64,000 bases of DNA from Tautonia marina (lineage in GTDB: Bacteria > Planctomycetota > Planctomycetia > Isosphaerales > Isosphaeraceae): positions 124,001 to 188,000 of the forward strand of contig NZ_WEZF01000001.1 of NCBI RefSeq assembly GCF_009177065.1, written 5' to 3'. Below are positions 9,395-18,868 of this stretch, in pieces. Under the pieces are notes generated by a model that did no database searches, was not told the origin of the DNA, and worked only from the letters and a program-made list of their open reading frames with translations. The position numbers were made by a program, and so were the translations under genes. Each line of letters opens with the position of its first letter. The first letter of the stretch is position 1.

Positions 9395-11743
9395 ATGTCC
9401 CGACTGTCGACCGCTCGCGTTCCCCTCGCGATCGCCGTCTTGCTGCTGGTCCCGGCCATCGCCCCGTCGCAGGAGGTCTTGCCCCGGCCCGAGGAGCCGT
9501 TTCGGGGGAAGATCGGCCTGACGTACAAGGACTCCGAGCCGGTCAAGCCCGAGCTGAAGGTCCCGGCAACGTTCGGTCTGCAAGAGCCGCCGAACATCCT
9601 GATTGTGCTGCTCGATGACGTGGGCTACGGCCAGATGGGCACGTTCGGGGGCGGCATTCCGACCCCGACCCTGGACCGCGTCGCGGCCAACGGGCTGCGG
9701 TATACCCGGTTCCACACGACGGCCCTCTGCTCGCCGACCCGGGCGGCGCTCTTGACCGGCCGGAATCACCATTCCGTCGGCACGGGTGTCATCGGTGAGG
9801 CCGGCACAGGGTTCCCCGGCTATAGCGGGATCATCCCGGCCAGCGCGGCGACCTTCGCGGAGGTCCTGCGCGAGTACGGCTACGCCAATGCCTGGTTCGG
9901 CAAGAACCACAACGTCCCCGACTGGGAAACCAGCCTCGTCGGCCCGTTCGACCGTTGGTCCGACGGGCTGGGTTTCGATTACTTCTACGGCTTCGTCGGT
10001 GGCGATACCGACCAGTACAGCCCGGCCCTGGTCGAGGGCAGGAAGCGGATGGAGGCCCCGGAGACGAATGAGGACGGCTCGCCGTATCACCTCACCACCG
10101 ACCTTGCCGATCACGCCATCCGGACCTTCCGGGCCTCCAAGGCCGTGGCACCGCAGCGTCCCGTGTTCCTCTACTTCGCCCCCGGCGCCACCCATGCCCC
10201 CCACCAGGCGCCAGAGGATTGGATCGAGAAGTTCAAGGGCCAGTTTGATCTGGGCTGGGATGCCTACCGCGAGCAGACGTTCGCCCGCCAGAAGGCGTTG
10301 GGCGTCGTCCCGCAGGACGCGAAGCTCACCCCCCGCCCGGACTCGCTCCCGGCCTGGGACGCGCTCCCCGAGAACGAACGCAAGGTCTACGCCCGCATGA
10401 TGGAGGTCTTCGCCGCTTTCACCGCGCACGCGGATCACGAGGTCGGCCGGATCGTCGACGCGATTGAGCAGGCCGGGGAACTGGACAACACCCTGATCCT
10501 CTACATGGCCGGCGACAACGGCTCCAGCGCCGAGGGGGGCCTGAACGGCCTGCTCAACGAGATGACCTTCTTCAACGGCATCCCCGAGCCGCTGGAGCTG
10601 AAGCTCGCCGCCCTCGACACCCTCGGCGGCGACCTGCACTACAATCACTTCCCGGCCGCCTGGGCCTGGGCGATGGACACCCCGTTCCAGTGGACGAAGC
10701 AGATCGCCAGCCACTTCGGCGGCACCCGGAACGGCCTGGCCATCTCCTGGCCGAAGGGGATCAAGGCCCGCGGCGAGATCCGAGACCAGTTCCACCACGT
10801 CATCGACATCGCGCCGACGATCCTCGAAGTGGTGGGGGTCGAATTCCCCTCGCAGTTCAACGGTGTGGCGCAGAAGCCGATCGAGGGCGTGAGCATGGCC
10901 TACACGTTCGACGACGCCGACGCCCCCGATCGTCGAACGACCCAGTATTTCGAGATGCTCGGAAACCAGGGGATCTATCACGATGGCTGGATGGCCAGCG
11001 CGATCCGGGCCATTCCCTGGCTGAGCGAGCCCGAACCGGCCGACCTGCTCGACATGCCCTGGGAGCTTTACCACGTCGACGAGGACTTCAGCCAGGCGGT
11101 GGACCTCGCCGCCGAACACCCGGAGAAGCTCGACGAGCTGGTCAAGCTCTTCTTCGCTCAGGCGGCGCGATACGACGTTCTGCCGCTCGACGATCGCAGG
11201 ACCGAACGCCTGAACGTTGCGAACCGACCGAGCCTCACGGAGGGCCGGACCTCGTTCACCTATCCGAACCTGCTCCGCCTGACCGAGGGGGCCTCTCCCG
11301 ACCTCAAGCACCGGAGCCATACGATCACGGCCCGGGTGGGGATCCCCGAGGGCGGTGCCGAGGGGATGCTCTTCACCCAGGGGGGGCGTTTCGCCGGGTA
11401 TGGACTGTTCGTCCAGGGCGGGAAGCTTGTCTATCACTACAACCTTGCCGGCGTCGAGCGTTACACGATTGCGTCCGACGAACCGATCCCGACGGGGGAC
11501 GTCACCCTCAAGGCCGTCTACGAGACCGACGCCGACCAGCCCTTCGCCGGGGCGACCGTCAGCTTGTTTGCCGACGACCGGAAGATCGGCGAGGGCCGCG
11601 TCGAGAAGTCGATCCCGAACCGCGTGACACTCGACGAGACGCTCGACATCGGCTTCGATACGGGGACGCCGGTCACCGAGGACTATGCCGTGCCCTTCCG
11701 CTTTTCCGGAAGGCTCGACGCCGTGACCATCGAACTGAATTGA
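9395..11743 (+). CDS. Secreted arylsulfatase, CSPTR type, tandem paralogue
   Basis: A 782-residue sulfatase. ATG 9395 gives a good signal peptide (hydrophobic 11-24); an upstream in-frame GTG at 9323 would add an unlikely 24-residue His/Pro/Thr-rich leader. The formylglycine motif is C112-S-P-T-R116, followed by GRNHHSVG as in the preceding paralogue. The C-terminal accessory region (about 615-782) is shared too. It presumably desulfates a related but different glycan, since duplicated planctomycete sulfatases usually differ in substrate. The short spacer before it has a small direct repeat (catcgacccca/catcgacccca). Confidence 0.92.
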   Translation: MSRLSTARVPLAIAVLLLVPAIAPSQEVLPRPEEPFRGKIGLTYKDSEPVKPELKVPATFGLQEPPNILIVLLDDVGYGQMGTFGGGIPTPTLDRVAANGLRYTRFHTTALCSPTRAALLTGRNHHSVGTGVIGEAGTGFPGYSGIIPASAATFAEVLREYGYANAWFGKNHNVPDWETSLVGPFDRWSDGLGFDYFYGFVGGDTDQYSPALVEGRKRMEAPETNEDGSPYHLTTDLADHAIRTFRASKAVAPQRPVFLYFAPGATHAPHQAPEDWIEKFKGQFDLGWDAYREQTFARQKALGVVPQDAKLTPRPDSLPAWDALPENERKVYARMMEVFAAFTAHADHEVGRIVDAIEQAGELDNTLILYMAGDNGSSAEGGLNGLLNEMTFFNGIPEPLELKLAALDTLGGDLHYNHFPAAWAWAMDTPFQWTKQIASHFGGTRNGLAISWPKGIKARGEIRDQFHHVIDIAPTILEVVGVEFPSQFNGVAQKPIEGVSMAYTFDDADAPDRRTTQYFEMLGNQGIYHDGWMASAIRAIPWLSEPEPADLLDMPWELYHVDEDFSQAVDLAAEHPEKLDELVKLFFAQAARYDVLPLDDRRTERLNVANRPSLTEGRTSFTYPNLLRLTEGASPDLKHRSHTITARVGIPEGGAEGMLFTQGGRFAGYGLFVQGGKLVYHYNLAGVERYTIASDEPIPTGDVTLKAVYETDADQPFAGATVSLFADDRKIGEGRVEKSIPNRVTLDETLDIGFDTGTPVTEDYAVPFRFSGRLDAVTIELN

Positions 11744-11763
11744 AAATGTTCGAGAAGGCCCAC

Positions 11764-11802
11764 CCGGTCGCCTCGCGGAGTGGCAACCCGCGAGGCGACC
11801 GG
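11764..11802 (+). terminator. Strong hairpin after the sulfatase pair
   Basis: A perfect 15-bp stem (11764-11778 with 11788-11802) and a 9-nt loop begin 20 nt after the sulfatase stop. No U-tract follows. It is the most stable hairpin in this part of the window and likely ends the sulfatase transcript. Confidence 0.6.
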
Positions 11803-12064
11803 ACACCGGCGGAGCCCGGTCCAACCCGAATACGGCTTCTTGTCTGCGGATGGGGCTGACTTTGACGGTCTTGCCGTTTTTCCTCAATTTTGGGGCGAGT
11901 CCTCCCGATCTTTCCTGGAGTCAATCCCTCTCGATGCCGGAACGCGGGGGCTGGGGCCATTGGCGCGGCCAGACGCGTGGGGGTGCCGCACCCAATGAGG
12001 GCCGACGGGAATCGGGCTTTGCGGTGCCGGTCTGGTCAACGCTCTTCAAGAAAAGGACTCGATC

Positions 12065-13429
12065 ATGGTCCGTTTGAGCGACCTGCGGTGCGTGGCCGTC
12101 CTCGTCCTGTTGGCCGTCTGCACGGGCCAAGCCGGGGCTCAGGGGGTGGTTTCTCCGGGGGCAGGGCCGATCAACCGCGCGATGGCCGGTGCCTCGACGG
12201 CGGCCCCTGTCGACTTCGGCGCCAGCTACTGGAACCCGGCGACGCTGAGCTTCCTGGAACGGGACGAGGTCCTGTTCGGCTCGGAGTTGATCATCCCGAG
12301 CATCCACTATTCGGGGGCCCTCCCGGCGGGATCGATCAACGGTGTCTTCCCGACGACCAGCCGTTTCGGCACCTCACGCAGCGACAGCGGGGTGGCGAGT
12401 AACATTGCGGTCGGCGGGTCGTTCCGGCTCCGCCCCGAGTCGCCGTTCACGATGGGCCTCGGGATCTTCGGTCTGGTCGGGGGGAACGTAAACTTCGCCG
12501 GGAATTACATGACCCCGCCCCTTGGCCCCCGGCAGCCCCCTGAGTACTTCGGGCTGGGGCCGATCTATGCGAATACGGCGTTGCTCGCGATCAAGCCGAT
12601 GGCGTCGTACCGGGCGAGCGACCGCCTCTCGGTCGCCCTGGCTCCCGTGATCACGACCGGCACTGTCCAGTTCAGCCCGGCCTTCTTCGCGCCTGGCCCC
12701 CCGGACCAGTTCGGTGTCGCGACGTTCCCGCCCGCCACCAATGCCCGGCCCTTCTGGGGAGCCGGCTTTGAGATCGGCCTCTTTTACGAGCTGACCCCCT
12801 CGTGGAACGTCGGCTTCTCGTACAAGAGCCCGATCTGGCAGGAGAAATGGTCGTATAACAGCTTCAATCCCGACCTGTCTCCCCGCCGGATCGGCATCCA
12901 GGCCGAGGTCCCGGCCATCTACTCGTGGGGCGTTGCCTACAAGGGGATCGATCGGCTCCTGATCGATGTCGACCTGCGCTATTTCGACTACGGTAATGCC
13001 GCGCTCTGGGGGGATTCGCTCCAGAGCGGCGGTCTGAACTGGAACAGCATCTTCGCCGTCGCGGTCGGTGGGCAGTATCAGCTTACGGAACGCCTCACGC
13101 TCCGCGGCGGCTACCTGTTCAACGAGAATCCGATCAACGAGGTCCAGACGCTGTTCAATGTCCAGGCGCCGGGGTTCCTCCAGCACTCGCTGTCCCTGGG
13201 TGCCTCCCTCCGCCTGAACGAGAACATCGTCTTCTCGGCCGGCTGGGTTCATGCGTTCCGCAACGACATTGAAGGGCCAATCGCCCAGATTCCCGGCTCC
13301 AGCGCCCGGATGGATGGCCAGGTCGACTCGATCCTCGCCGGCCTGACGATCCAGTACGGGGCGCCGAAGAACCCGGCCCGAAGCGCTGCCGGAGGGGAGG
13401 CCGGATCTCCGGTTGCCGCCTCGTACTGA
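12065..13429 (+). CDS. FadL/OmpP1/TodX-family outer-membrane transport protein
   Basis: A 454-residue protein with a signal peptide (1-25, ending GAQG) and the FadL-family N-terminal signature GPINRAMAGASTAAPVDF followed by YWNPATLS, equivalent to the plug segment with the NPA motif. The rest shows alternating beta-strands and ends with a barrel-like strand (LAGLTIQYG). The family transports hydrophobic compounds across the outer membrane. It follows the sulfatases but after a strong hairpin, so it is probably a separate transcription unit. ATG 12065 lies just after ggactcgatc; no strong Shine-Dalgarno site is visible. Confidence 0.87.
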   Translation: MVRLSDLRCVAVLVLLAVCTGQAGAQGVVSPGAGPINRAMAGASTAAPVDFGASYWNPATLSFLERDEVLFGSELIIPSIHYSGALPAGSINGVFPTTSRFGTSRSDSGVASNIAVGGSFRLRPESPFTMGLGIFGLVGGNVNFAGNYMTPPLGPRQPPEYFGLGPIYANTALLAIKPMASYRASDRLSVALAPVITTGTVQFSPAFFAPGPPDQFGVATFPPATNARPFWGAGFEIGLFYELTPSWNVGFSYKSPIWQEKWSYNSFNPDLSPRRIGIQAEVPAIYSWGVAYKGIDRLLIDVDLRYFDYGNAALWGDSLQSGGLNWNSIFAVAVGGQYQLTERLTLRGGYLFNENPINEVQTLFNVQAPGFLQHSLSLGASLRLNENIVFSAGWVHAFRNDIEGPIAQIPGSSARMDGQVDSILAGLTIQYGAPKNPARSAAGGEAGSPVAASY

Positions 13430-13434
13430 CGCGA

Positions 13435-14598
13435 TCAGCGTTCCGGCGCGGTCAGGTCGGCGAGGACGGCGATCAAATCGGCCTCGGTCGGGGCGTCGGT
13501 CAGTTCGACATGGCCGAGCGATCGGGGGAGGACATAACGGATGCGGCCGGCGCGGTTCTTCTTGTCGAGGGTCATGGCCTCGCGGAGGGCTGAGGGGTCG
13601 AGCCCCGGGGCCCTCGTCGGCAGGCCGAGATGATGCAAGAGGCGGGCGAGCCGATCGGTCAGGTGGGCGTCGATCCAGCCGAGCCGCTCGGCCAGCATCG
13701 CCTCGGCGACCATGCCGGCGGCGACGGCCTCGCCGTGCTGAAACTCCTGACCGTAACCGGCGACGGCCTCAATGGCGTGGCCGATGGTGTGGCCGAAGTT
13801 CAGGACGGCCCGCAGTCCGGTTTCCTCGCGCTCGTCCTGCGAGACGACCTCGGCCTTCAACTCGCAGCAGCGGGCGACGACCCGTCGGACGGTCTCGGGC
13901 TCCTGAAGCATCAGGGCCTCGGCATCGCGCTCGATCGCCTCGAAGAAGGGGAAGTCGAGGATGACGCCGTACTTGACCACCTCGGCCATCCCACAGCGCA
14001 GCTCTCGGGGGGGCAGGCTGATCAGTGTCTCGGTGTCGATCCAGACGCCGCTCGGCTGGTGGAAGCTGCCGACGATGTTCTTGGCCGCGGGGCGGTTGAC
14101 GGCCACCTTGCCGCCGACGGAGCTATCGACCTGCGCCAGGAGGGTCGTCGGCACCATGAGCAACGAGATTCCTCGGGCATAGGTCGCCGCGACAAACCCG
14201 GCCAGGTCCCCCACCACGCCGCCACCGATGGCCACGACCGCCGCGTGCCGGTCGGCCCGCATGGCGATGAGGCGATCGAGCAGGGCCGCCGCCTGGTCGA
14301 GCGACTTGCTCGCCTCTCCCGGGGGGATGACGGCCGTCTCGGTAGCGATCCCCTGCGCGTTCAGGGCGGCGGCGAAGGGCTCGGCGATCGGCTCGACGTT
14401 CGTATCGGTGATGACCAGGGCGACGCGGCACCCCCGGCCCGCTCGGGTCGCCTCCAGGGCGGCTCGGGCGAAGGGGCCGAACCCTTCCGGGGCGCCGGAG
14501 ACGATCCGGATGTCGTACGATCGCTCGCCCAGGGGAACGTGAACGGTTCGGGGCCTGGGTTCGGGGTCGAGCGGTGGAGGAGAGGGGGCGTCGGTCAC
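13435..14598 (-). CDS. aroB: 3-dehydroquinate synthase
   Basis: A 387-residue AroB, the second enzyme of the shikimate pathway, converting DAHP to 3-dehydroquinate with NAD and zinc. Seen motifs are the NAD-binding GGGVVGDLAGF, PTTLLAQVDSSVGGK, GMAEVVKYG with a metal-ligand Glu, and the ligand His residues in NFGHTIGH and QHGEAV. GTG 14598 gives the expected N-terminus; the frame is open to 15012 but the upstream residues look non-coding. Its stop lies 5 nt from the convergent FadL-like gene. Confidence 0.95.
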   Translation of the reverse strand: MTDAPSPPPLDPEPRPRTVHVPLGERSYDIRIVSGAPEGFGPFARAALEATRAGRGCRVALVITDTNVEPIAEPFAAALNAQGIATETAVIPPGEASKSLDQAAALLDRLIAMRADRHAAVVAIGGGVVGDLAGFVAATYARGISLLMVPTTLLAQVDSSVGGKVAVNRPAAKNIVGSFHQPSGVWIDTETLISLPPRELRCGMAEVVKYGVILDFPFFEAIERDAEALMLQEPETVRRVVARCCELKAEVVSQDEREETGLRAVLNFGHTIGHAIEAVAGYGQEFQHGEAVAAGMVAEAMLAERLGWIDAHLTDRLARLLHHLGLPTRAPGLDPSALREAMTLDKKNRAGRIRYVLPRSLGHVELTDAPTEADLIAVLADLTAPER

Positions 14599-15131
14599 GG
14601 CGGGGCCTCGAAGCGTTGCGGATCGCGGCGTTGAGTTGAACCGATCCCGCCGCCCGTCCGCCTGACTGTAGCGAGCGGCTCTCGGGGTGGTCAAGCAACT
14701 CGTCGGCGAGCGTGCACCGGCGGATTCTTGAGAATGGGGACGGAAAGGAGGTGACCTCGCGCAGGGCGGCAACGACCGTCCCTTTTCCCCGTTGCCATCA
14801 TCCCCTGACGGACCCGCCGCGCGAGCGATCGAAGCGTTTCCACCGGGGCGCGATTGGGAGGTGGACCGACCGAGGGACGCGAATCCGGGAGAAGTTTGCG
14901 GATTGGGTCGAGACTCCGGATGTCTGGGAAGGCTGGGGGGGATTGGTCGGGGAAGATTCCTCCAGGTCAGGTCCCGCTGGCGGGTGGACAATCGAGGCAC
15001 GAATGCCAACAATGTCCGGAAGCCCGCCGAACTGCGCTCCGGATGGGATCGTCGTTCCGTACAGGCGCTTTAAAGACACCAGGACCGGTCGACCGGCGGG
15101 TCGTCCCCTCTCGCTTCAGAACCTTCCGCCC
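14599..15131. other. Divergent intergenic region aroB/ispA, no gene seen
   Basis: Both flanking frames stay open into this 533-nt gap, but the translations are low-complexity and resemble no protein. A strong Shine-Dalgarno-like aaggaggtga is present at about 14746-14755 without a convincing start codon at the right distance. It probably holds the promoters of both flanking genes. Confidence 0.5.
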
Positions 15132-16049
15132 ATGAGTAGCCCGAGTACCGCCGTTGACCTCGCCGCGTTCCTGGTGGAGACCCGGCGGCGAGTGGACGAG
15201 GCATTGGATCGCTATCTGCCCGAAGACCCCGCGACCAGCGACGCCGAATGCCCCTCTCGGCTCTTGCTGGCCATGCGGCATAGCTTGCTGGGAGGCGGCA
15301 AGCGTCTGCGGCCGATCCTCGCCCTGATGGCGGCCGAGGCCGTGGGGGGCGACCCCGATCGGGCGATGCCCGTGGCCTGCGCCCTGGAGATGGTGCATAC
15401 GTATTCCTTGATCCACGACGACCTGCCCGCGATGGATGACGACGACCTCCGCCGGGGCCGACCGACCTGCCATCGCGCCTTCGACGAAGCCACCGCGATC
15501 CTCGCCGGAGACGCCCTGCAGGCGCTCGCCTTCGAGGTCATCGCCCGAGAGATCCAGCCCGGCGAGGCCGCGGCCCGCTGCTGCCTGGAACTGGCCGAAG
15601 CCTGCGGGCCTAGCGGCATGGTCGGCGGCCAGATGGCCGACCTGGACGCCGAAGGCCGCTCCGACGCCACCGCCGAGGCCCTGGAAGCCATCCACCGCCG
15701 CAAGACCGGTGCCTTGCTTCGGGCCAGCCTTCGCATGGGGGCGATCGCCGCCGGAGCCGATGACGACGAACTGGCCGCGCTCGATCGCTACGGCCGAGGG
15801 GTTGGCCTGGCCTTCCAGATCATCGACGACCTGCTCGACGTTCAGGGAGACGAGGTCAAGCTCGGCAAACGGGTCGGCAAAGACTCCGGCCTGGGCAAGT
15901 GGACCTACCCCGGCCTGCTGGGCATTGAGGGCAGCCGAAGCCGAGCCCGCCAGGTGGCCGAGGACGCCGTTGCGGCACTGGAGCCGCTGGGCGATCGCGG
16001 CACCCGACTGAGGGCTCTGGCCCTGGATTTGCTGGAAAGGGACCGTTGA
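15132..16049 (+). CDS. ispA: Short-chain polyprenyl diphosphate synthase (farnesyl diphosphate synthase type)
   Basis: A 305-residue all-alpha prenyltransferase that condenses isopentenyl and dimethylallyl diphosphates. The first Asp-rich motif is DDLPAMDDDD, with the two-residue insertion typical of bacterial farnesyl/geranyl synthases; the second is DDLLD in FQIIDDLLD. GGGKRLRP and a Lys-Thr-Gly (RKTGAL) are also in place. ATG 15132 gives a normal N-terminus, while the upstream extension of the frame is implausible. It is followed by dxs with a 2-nt gap, an isoprenoid operon that could feed carotenoid and retinal synthesis for the rhodopsin module 15 kb away. Confidence 0.92.
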   Translation: MSSPSTAVDLAAFLVETRRRVDEALDRYLPEDPATSDAECPSRLLLAMRHSLLGGGKRLRPILALMAAEAVGGDPDRAMPVACALEMVHTYSLIHDDLPAMDDDDLRRGRPTCHRAFDEATAILAGDALQALAFEVIAREIQPGEAAARCCLELAEACGPSGMVGGQMADLDAEGRSDATAEALEAIHRRKTGALLRASLRMGAIAAGADDDELAALDRYGRGVGLAFQIIDDLLDVQGDEVKLGKRVGKDSGLGKWTYPGLLGIEGSRSRARQVAEDAVAALEPLGDRGTRLRALALDLLERDR

Positions 16050-16051
16050 CG

Positions 16052-18007
16052 ATGAGCACCCCCCCGAGTCCGATCCTCCCCCGCATCCAATCGCCGGCCG
16101 ACCTGCAAGCCTTGTCGGAGTCCGACCTTGAGCGTCTGGCCTCCGAGATGCGCGAGGAGCTGATCGGTGTCGTCGGTCGCCGCTCGGCTCACTTCGCCAG
16201 CAATCTCGGCGTCGTCGAACTGTGCCTCGCCCTGCACCTGGCCTTCGACTTCACCAAAGACCGCCTCATCTGGGACACCGGCCACCAGATCTACCCCCAC
16301 AAGCTCATCACCGGGCGCGCCCATCAGATCCACTCGATCCGCACCAAGGGGGGCTTGATGGGCTACCCCAACCCGAGCGAAAGCCCCTACGACCTGTTCA
16401 TGACCGGCCACGCCGGCTGCGCTCCTTCGACCGCCCTGGGCCTGCATGCCGGAGACATCGTGACCGGCCACCCGGAACGCTACAGCGTGGCCGTGATCGG
16501 CGACGGCGCGTTCCCTTCGGGCGTGGTTTACGAGGCCCTGAACAACGCCGCCGGCCACAGCCACGGCAAGCGTTATATCGTCATCTTGAATGACAACAAG
16601 ATGTCGATTTGTCCCCGCGTCGGCGGCATTGCCTACTACCTCGATAAGGCCCGCATGGCCCCCGAGTACAACTGGGCCAACAAGGTCGTGCGCAAGGTCT
16701 TGCCGAGTATCCCGCTGGTGGGCGACCAGGCCGATCGGATGCTCCAGCAGTTCAAGGATGCGGTGAAGGCCAGCTTCCACGGCGGCATGATCTTCGAGGA
16801 ACTCGGCTTCACCTACCTCGGCCCGGTCGATGGCCACGACCTGAAGACGCTCCATTCCTACCTTGAGAAGGTCAAGGCGATGGAGGGGCCGATCCTCCTG
16901 CACGTCCTGACCGACAAGGGCCGCGGCTTCGAGCCGGCGGAGAAGGACCCCGTCTCCTTCCACGCTCCCGCCCCTTTCCAGCGCTGCGAGGAGGGGATCA
17001 TTCCCCTGAAAACCTCCTCGACCAAGGCGTACACCAACGCCGTGGCCGACGCGCTGTACAACGCCCTGGAGCGTGACCCGAAGGTCGCCGTCCTGACCGC
17101 CGCCATGTGCGAGGGGAACAAGCTCCAGAAGATCCGAGAGACCTTCCCCGATCGTTTCTTCGACACTGGCATTTGCGAGGCCCACGCCGTCACCTTCGCC
17201 GCCGGCATGGCCAAGGCCGGCGCCCGGCCGGTGGTGGACATTTACAGCACCTTCCTTCAGCGCGGTTATGACCATATCTTCCAGGAAGTCGCCCTTCAGG
17301 ACCTTCCGGTCGTCTTCTGCATGGACCGCGCCGGTCTGGTCGGCTCCGACGGGCCGACGCACCACGGATCGTATGATCTTGCCTACATGCGTCCCTTCCC
17401 GAACATGGTTGTGATGGCCCCTGGCGATGCCCGGGATGTGGCCCCGATGATCGACTGGGCCCTGGCGCACGATCACCCGGTTTCGATTCGGTATCCGAAG
17501 GCCAACCTCGAAGAAGTCGAGCGCGACCCGCAGCCGATCGAGCTGGGCCAGGCCGAGGTGCTCGAATGGGAAACCGACGGCATGTTGCTGGCCCTCGGTG
17601 CCCAGGTTCCCGACTGCCTCCGCGCCGCCGAACGGCTCCGGAGCGAGCACGGCCTGCGGATCGGCGTCATCAACGCCCGCTTTGCCAAGCCGCTCGATAC
17701 GGCGACCGTCTTCAAGGCCCTGGATGAATGCGGCTTTGTCCTCACCGTTGAGGAAGGCTGCCTGATGGGCGGTTTCGGTTCGGCCGTGCTGGAAGCCGCC
17801 AACGAGGCCGGGCGGAACACCTCGCACGTCCGCCGCCTCGGCTTGCCCGACCGCTTCGTCATGCACGCCGAGCGCGACGAGCAACTCGCCGAGGTCGGCC
17901 TCGACGTTGATGGCATCGTCCGCGCGTGCCTGGACCTTGCCCAGCATCTCGGCATCACTGGCGAGACCGACGAATCGACCGCCGCCCCCGGCCGCTCGGC
18001 CGGCTGA
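16052..18007 (+). CDS. dxs: 1-deoxy-D-xylulose-5-phosphate synthase
   Basis: A 651-residue thiamine-diphosphate enzyme that makes DXP from pyruvate and glyceraldehyde 3-phosphate, the first step of the MEP pathway. The cofactor motif runs from GDGAFPSG to LNDNKMSI. The N-terminal His is in DTGHQIYPHK and the catalytic His in KDPVSFHA. The central and C-terminal transketolase domains are complete. The active-site loop reads GHAGCAPSTALG rather than the common GHSSTSIS. ATG 16052 follows the ispA stop by 2 nt, so the pair is translationally coupled or nearly so. Confidence 0.95.
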   Translation: MSTPPSPILPRIQSPADLQALSESDLERLASEMREELIGVVGRRSAHFASNLGVVELCLALHLAFDFTKDRLIWDTGHQIYPHKLITGRAHQIHSIRTKGGLMGYPNPSESPYDLFMTGHAGCAPSTALGLHAGDIVTGHPERYSVAVIGDGAFPSGVVYEALNNAAGHSHGKRYIVILNDNKMSICPRVGGIAYYLDKARMAPEYNWANKVVRKVLPSIPLVGDQADRMLQQFKDAVKASFHGGMIFEELGFTYLGPVDGHDLKTLHSYLEKVKAMEGPILLHVLTDKGRGFEPAEKDPVSFHAPAPFQRCEEGIIPLKTSSTKAYTNAVADALYNALERDPKVAVLTAAMCEGNKLQKIRETFPDRFFDTGICEAHAVTFAAGMAKAGARPVVDIYSTFLQRGYDHIFQEVALQDLPVVFCMDRAGLVGSDGPTHHGSYDLAYMRPFPNMVVMAPGDARDVAPMIDWALAHDHPVSIRYPKANLEEVERDPQPIELGQAEVLEWETDGMLLALGAQVPDCLRAAERLRSEHGLRIGVINARFAKPLDTATVFKALDECGFVLTVEEGCLMGGFGSAVLEAANEAGRNTSHVRRLGLPDRFVMHAERDEQLAEVGLDVDGIVRACLDLAQHLGITGETDESTAAPGRSAG

Positions 18008-18142
18008 TTGATCGATCCGGCTGGAGGGTGCTCCGCTCATCCTCCGTCGTCCCAAGGCATCTTCGCCCCGCCAGCCTCAGGCCGGTAGAATGGAGTGGAA
18101 GATCCGCGCCAACACAGACCGACCACCGGGGGAACCGCGATC

Positions 18143-18856
18143 ATGGCCACCGCATCGAGTACGACTGCCAGCCATCGCCAGACCGGGGCGTCGGTCCGAC
18201 CACTCCCCCCTCTGGAGAACGGTGACCGGCTCACCCGCGCCGAGTTCGAACGTCGCTACGAGGCGATGCCCGAGCTGAAGAAGGCGGAACTGATTGAGGG
18301 AGTCGTTTACATGGGGTCTCCTGTCCGCGCGCGGAAACACGGCGGCCCGCATGCCGCGATCATTACGTGGCTCGGCTCGTTCTGGGCCGCAACGCCCGGC
18401 GTCATGGTGTTCGACAACGCCACCGTCCGGCTCGACCTCGATAACGAGCCTCAACCGGACGTGGCCCTGTTGATCGACCCCGCCCGAGGGGGCCAGGCCC
18501 GGATCTCGGACGACGATTACATCGAAGGCGCACCCGAACTGGTCATCGAGATCGCCTCCAGCAGCGTGAGCCTCGATCTGAATGCCAAGCTGAACGTTTA
18601 TCGTCGCAGCAACGTCCGGGAATACCTCACCTGGCGGGTGCTTGACGGTGCGATTGACTGGCGAGTCCTTCAGGACGACCGCTACGAGCTGATCTCGGCC
18701 GACGAGCAGGGCCGACTCCGAAGCGCGGTTTTCCCCGGCCTCTGGCTGGATCCCTCGGCGTTGCTGCGGGGAGACCTGAACGCCGTGCTTGCGGCGCTCG
18801 GAGCCGGCCTGGCCAGCCCCGAGCACGCGGCGTTTGTCGATCGCCTCCGCGGCTGA
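18143..18856 (+). CDS. Uma2-family (DUF820) PD-(D/E)XK nuclease-like protein
   Basis: A 237-residue member of the Uma2 family, which is expanded in cyanobacteria and planctomycetes. The fold core is visible as ELIEGVVY, then QPDVALLID with the catalytic-type Asp, then ELVIEIASSS with the Glu-x-Ile/Val strand. The substrate and biological role of the family are unknown. ATG 18143 gives a short polar tail before the domain. No toxin-antitoxin partner is seen beside it. Confidence 0.85.
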   Translation: MATASSTTASHRQTGASVRPLPPLENGDRLTRAEFERRYEAMPELKKAELIEGVVYMGSPVRARKHGGPHAAIITWLGSFWAATPGVMVFDNATVRLDLDNEPQPDVALLIDPARGGQARISDDDYIEGAPELVIEIASSSVSLDLNAKLNVYRRSNVREYLTWRVLDGAIDWRVLQDDRYELISADEQGRLRSAVFPGLWLDPSALLRGDLNAVLAALGAGLASPEHAAFVDRLRG

Positions 18857-18868
18857 CCGGAGTTCTTC

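Noticed and set aside
4046-11887. Very long antisense ORFs opposite the sulfatase genes
   Set aside because: High GC content at third codon positions keeps the antisense frames open. The plus-strand frames have signal peptides and complete sulfatase motifs.
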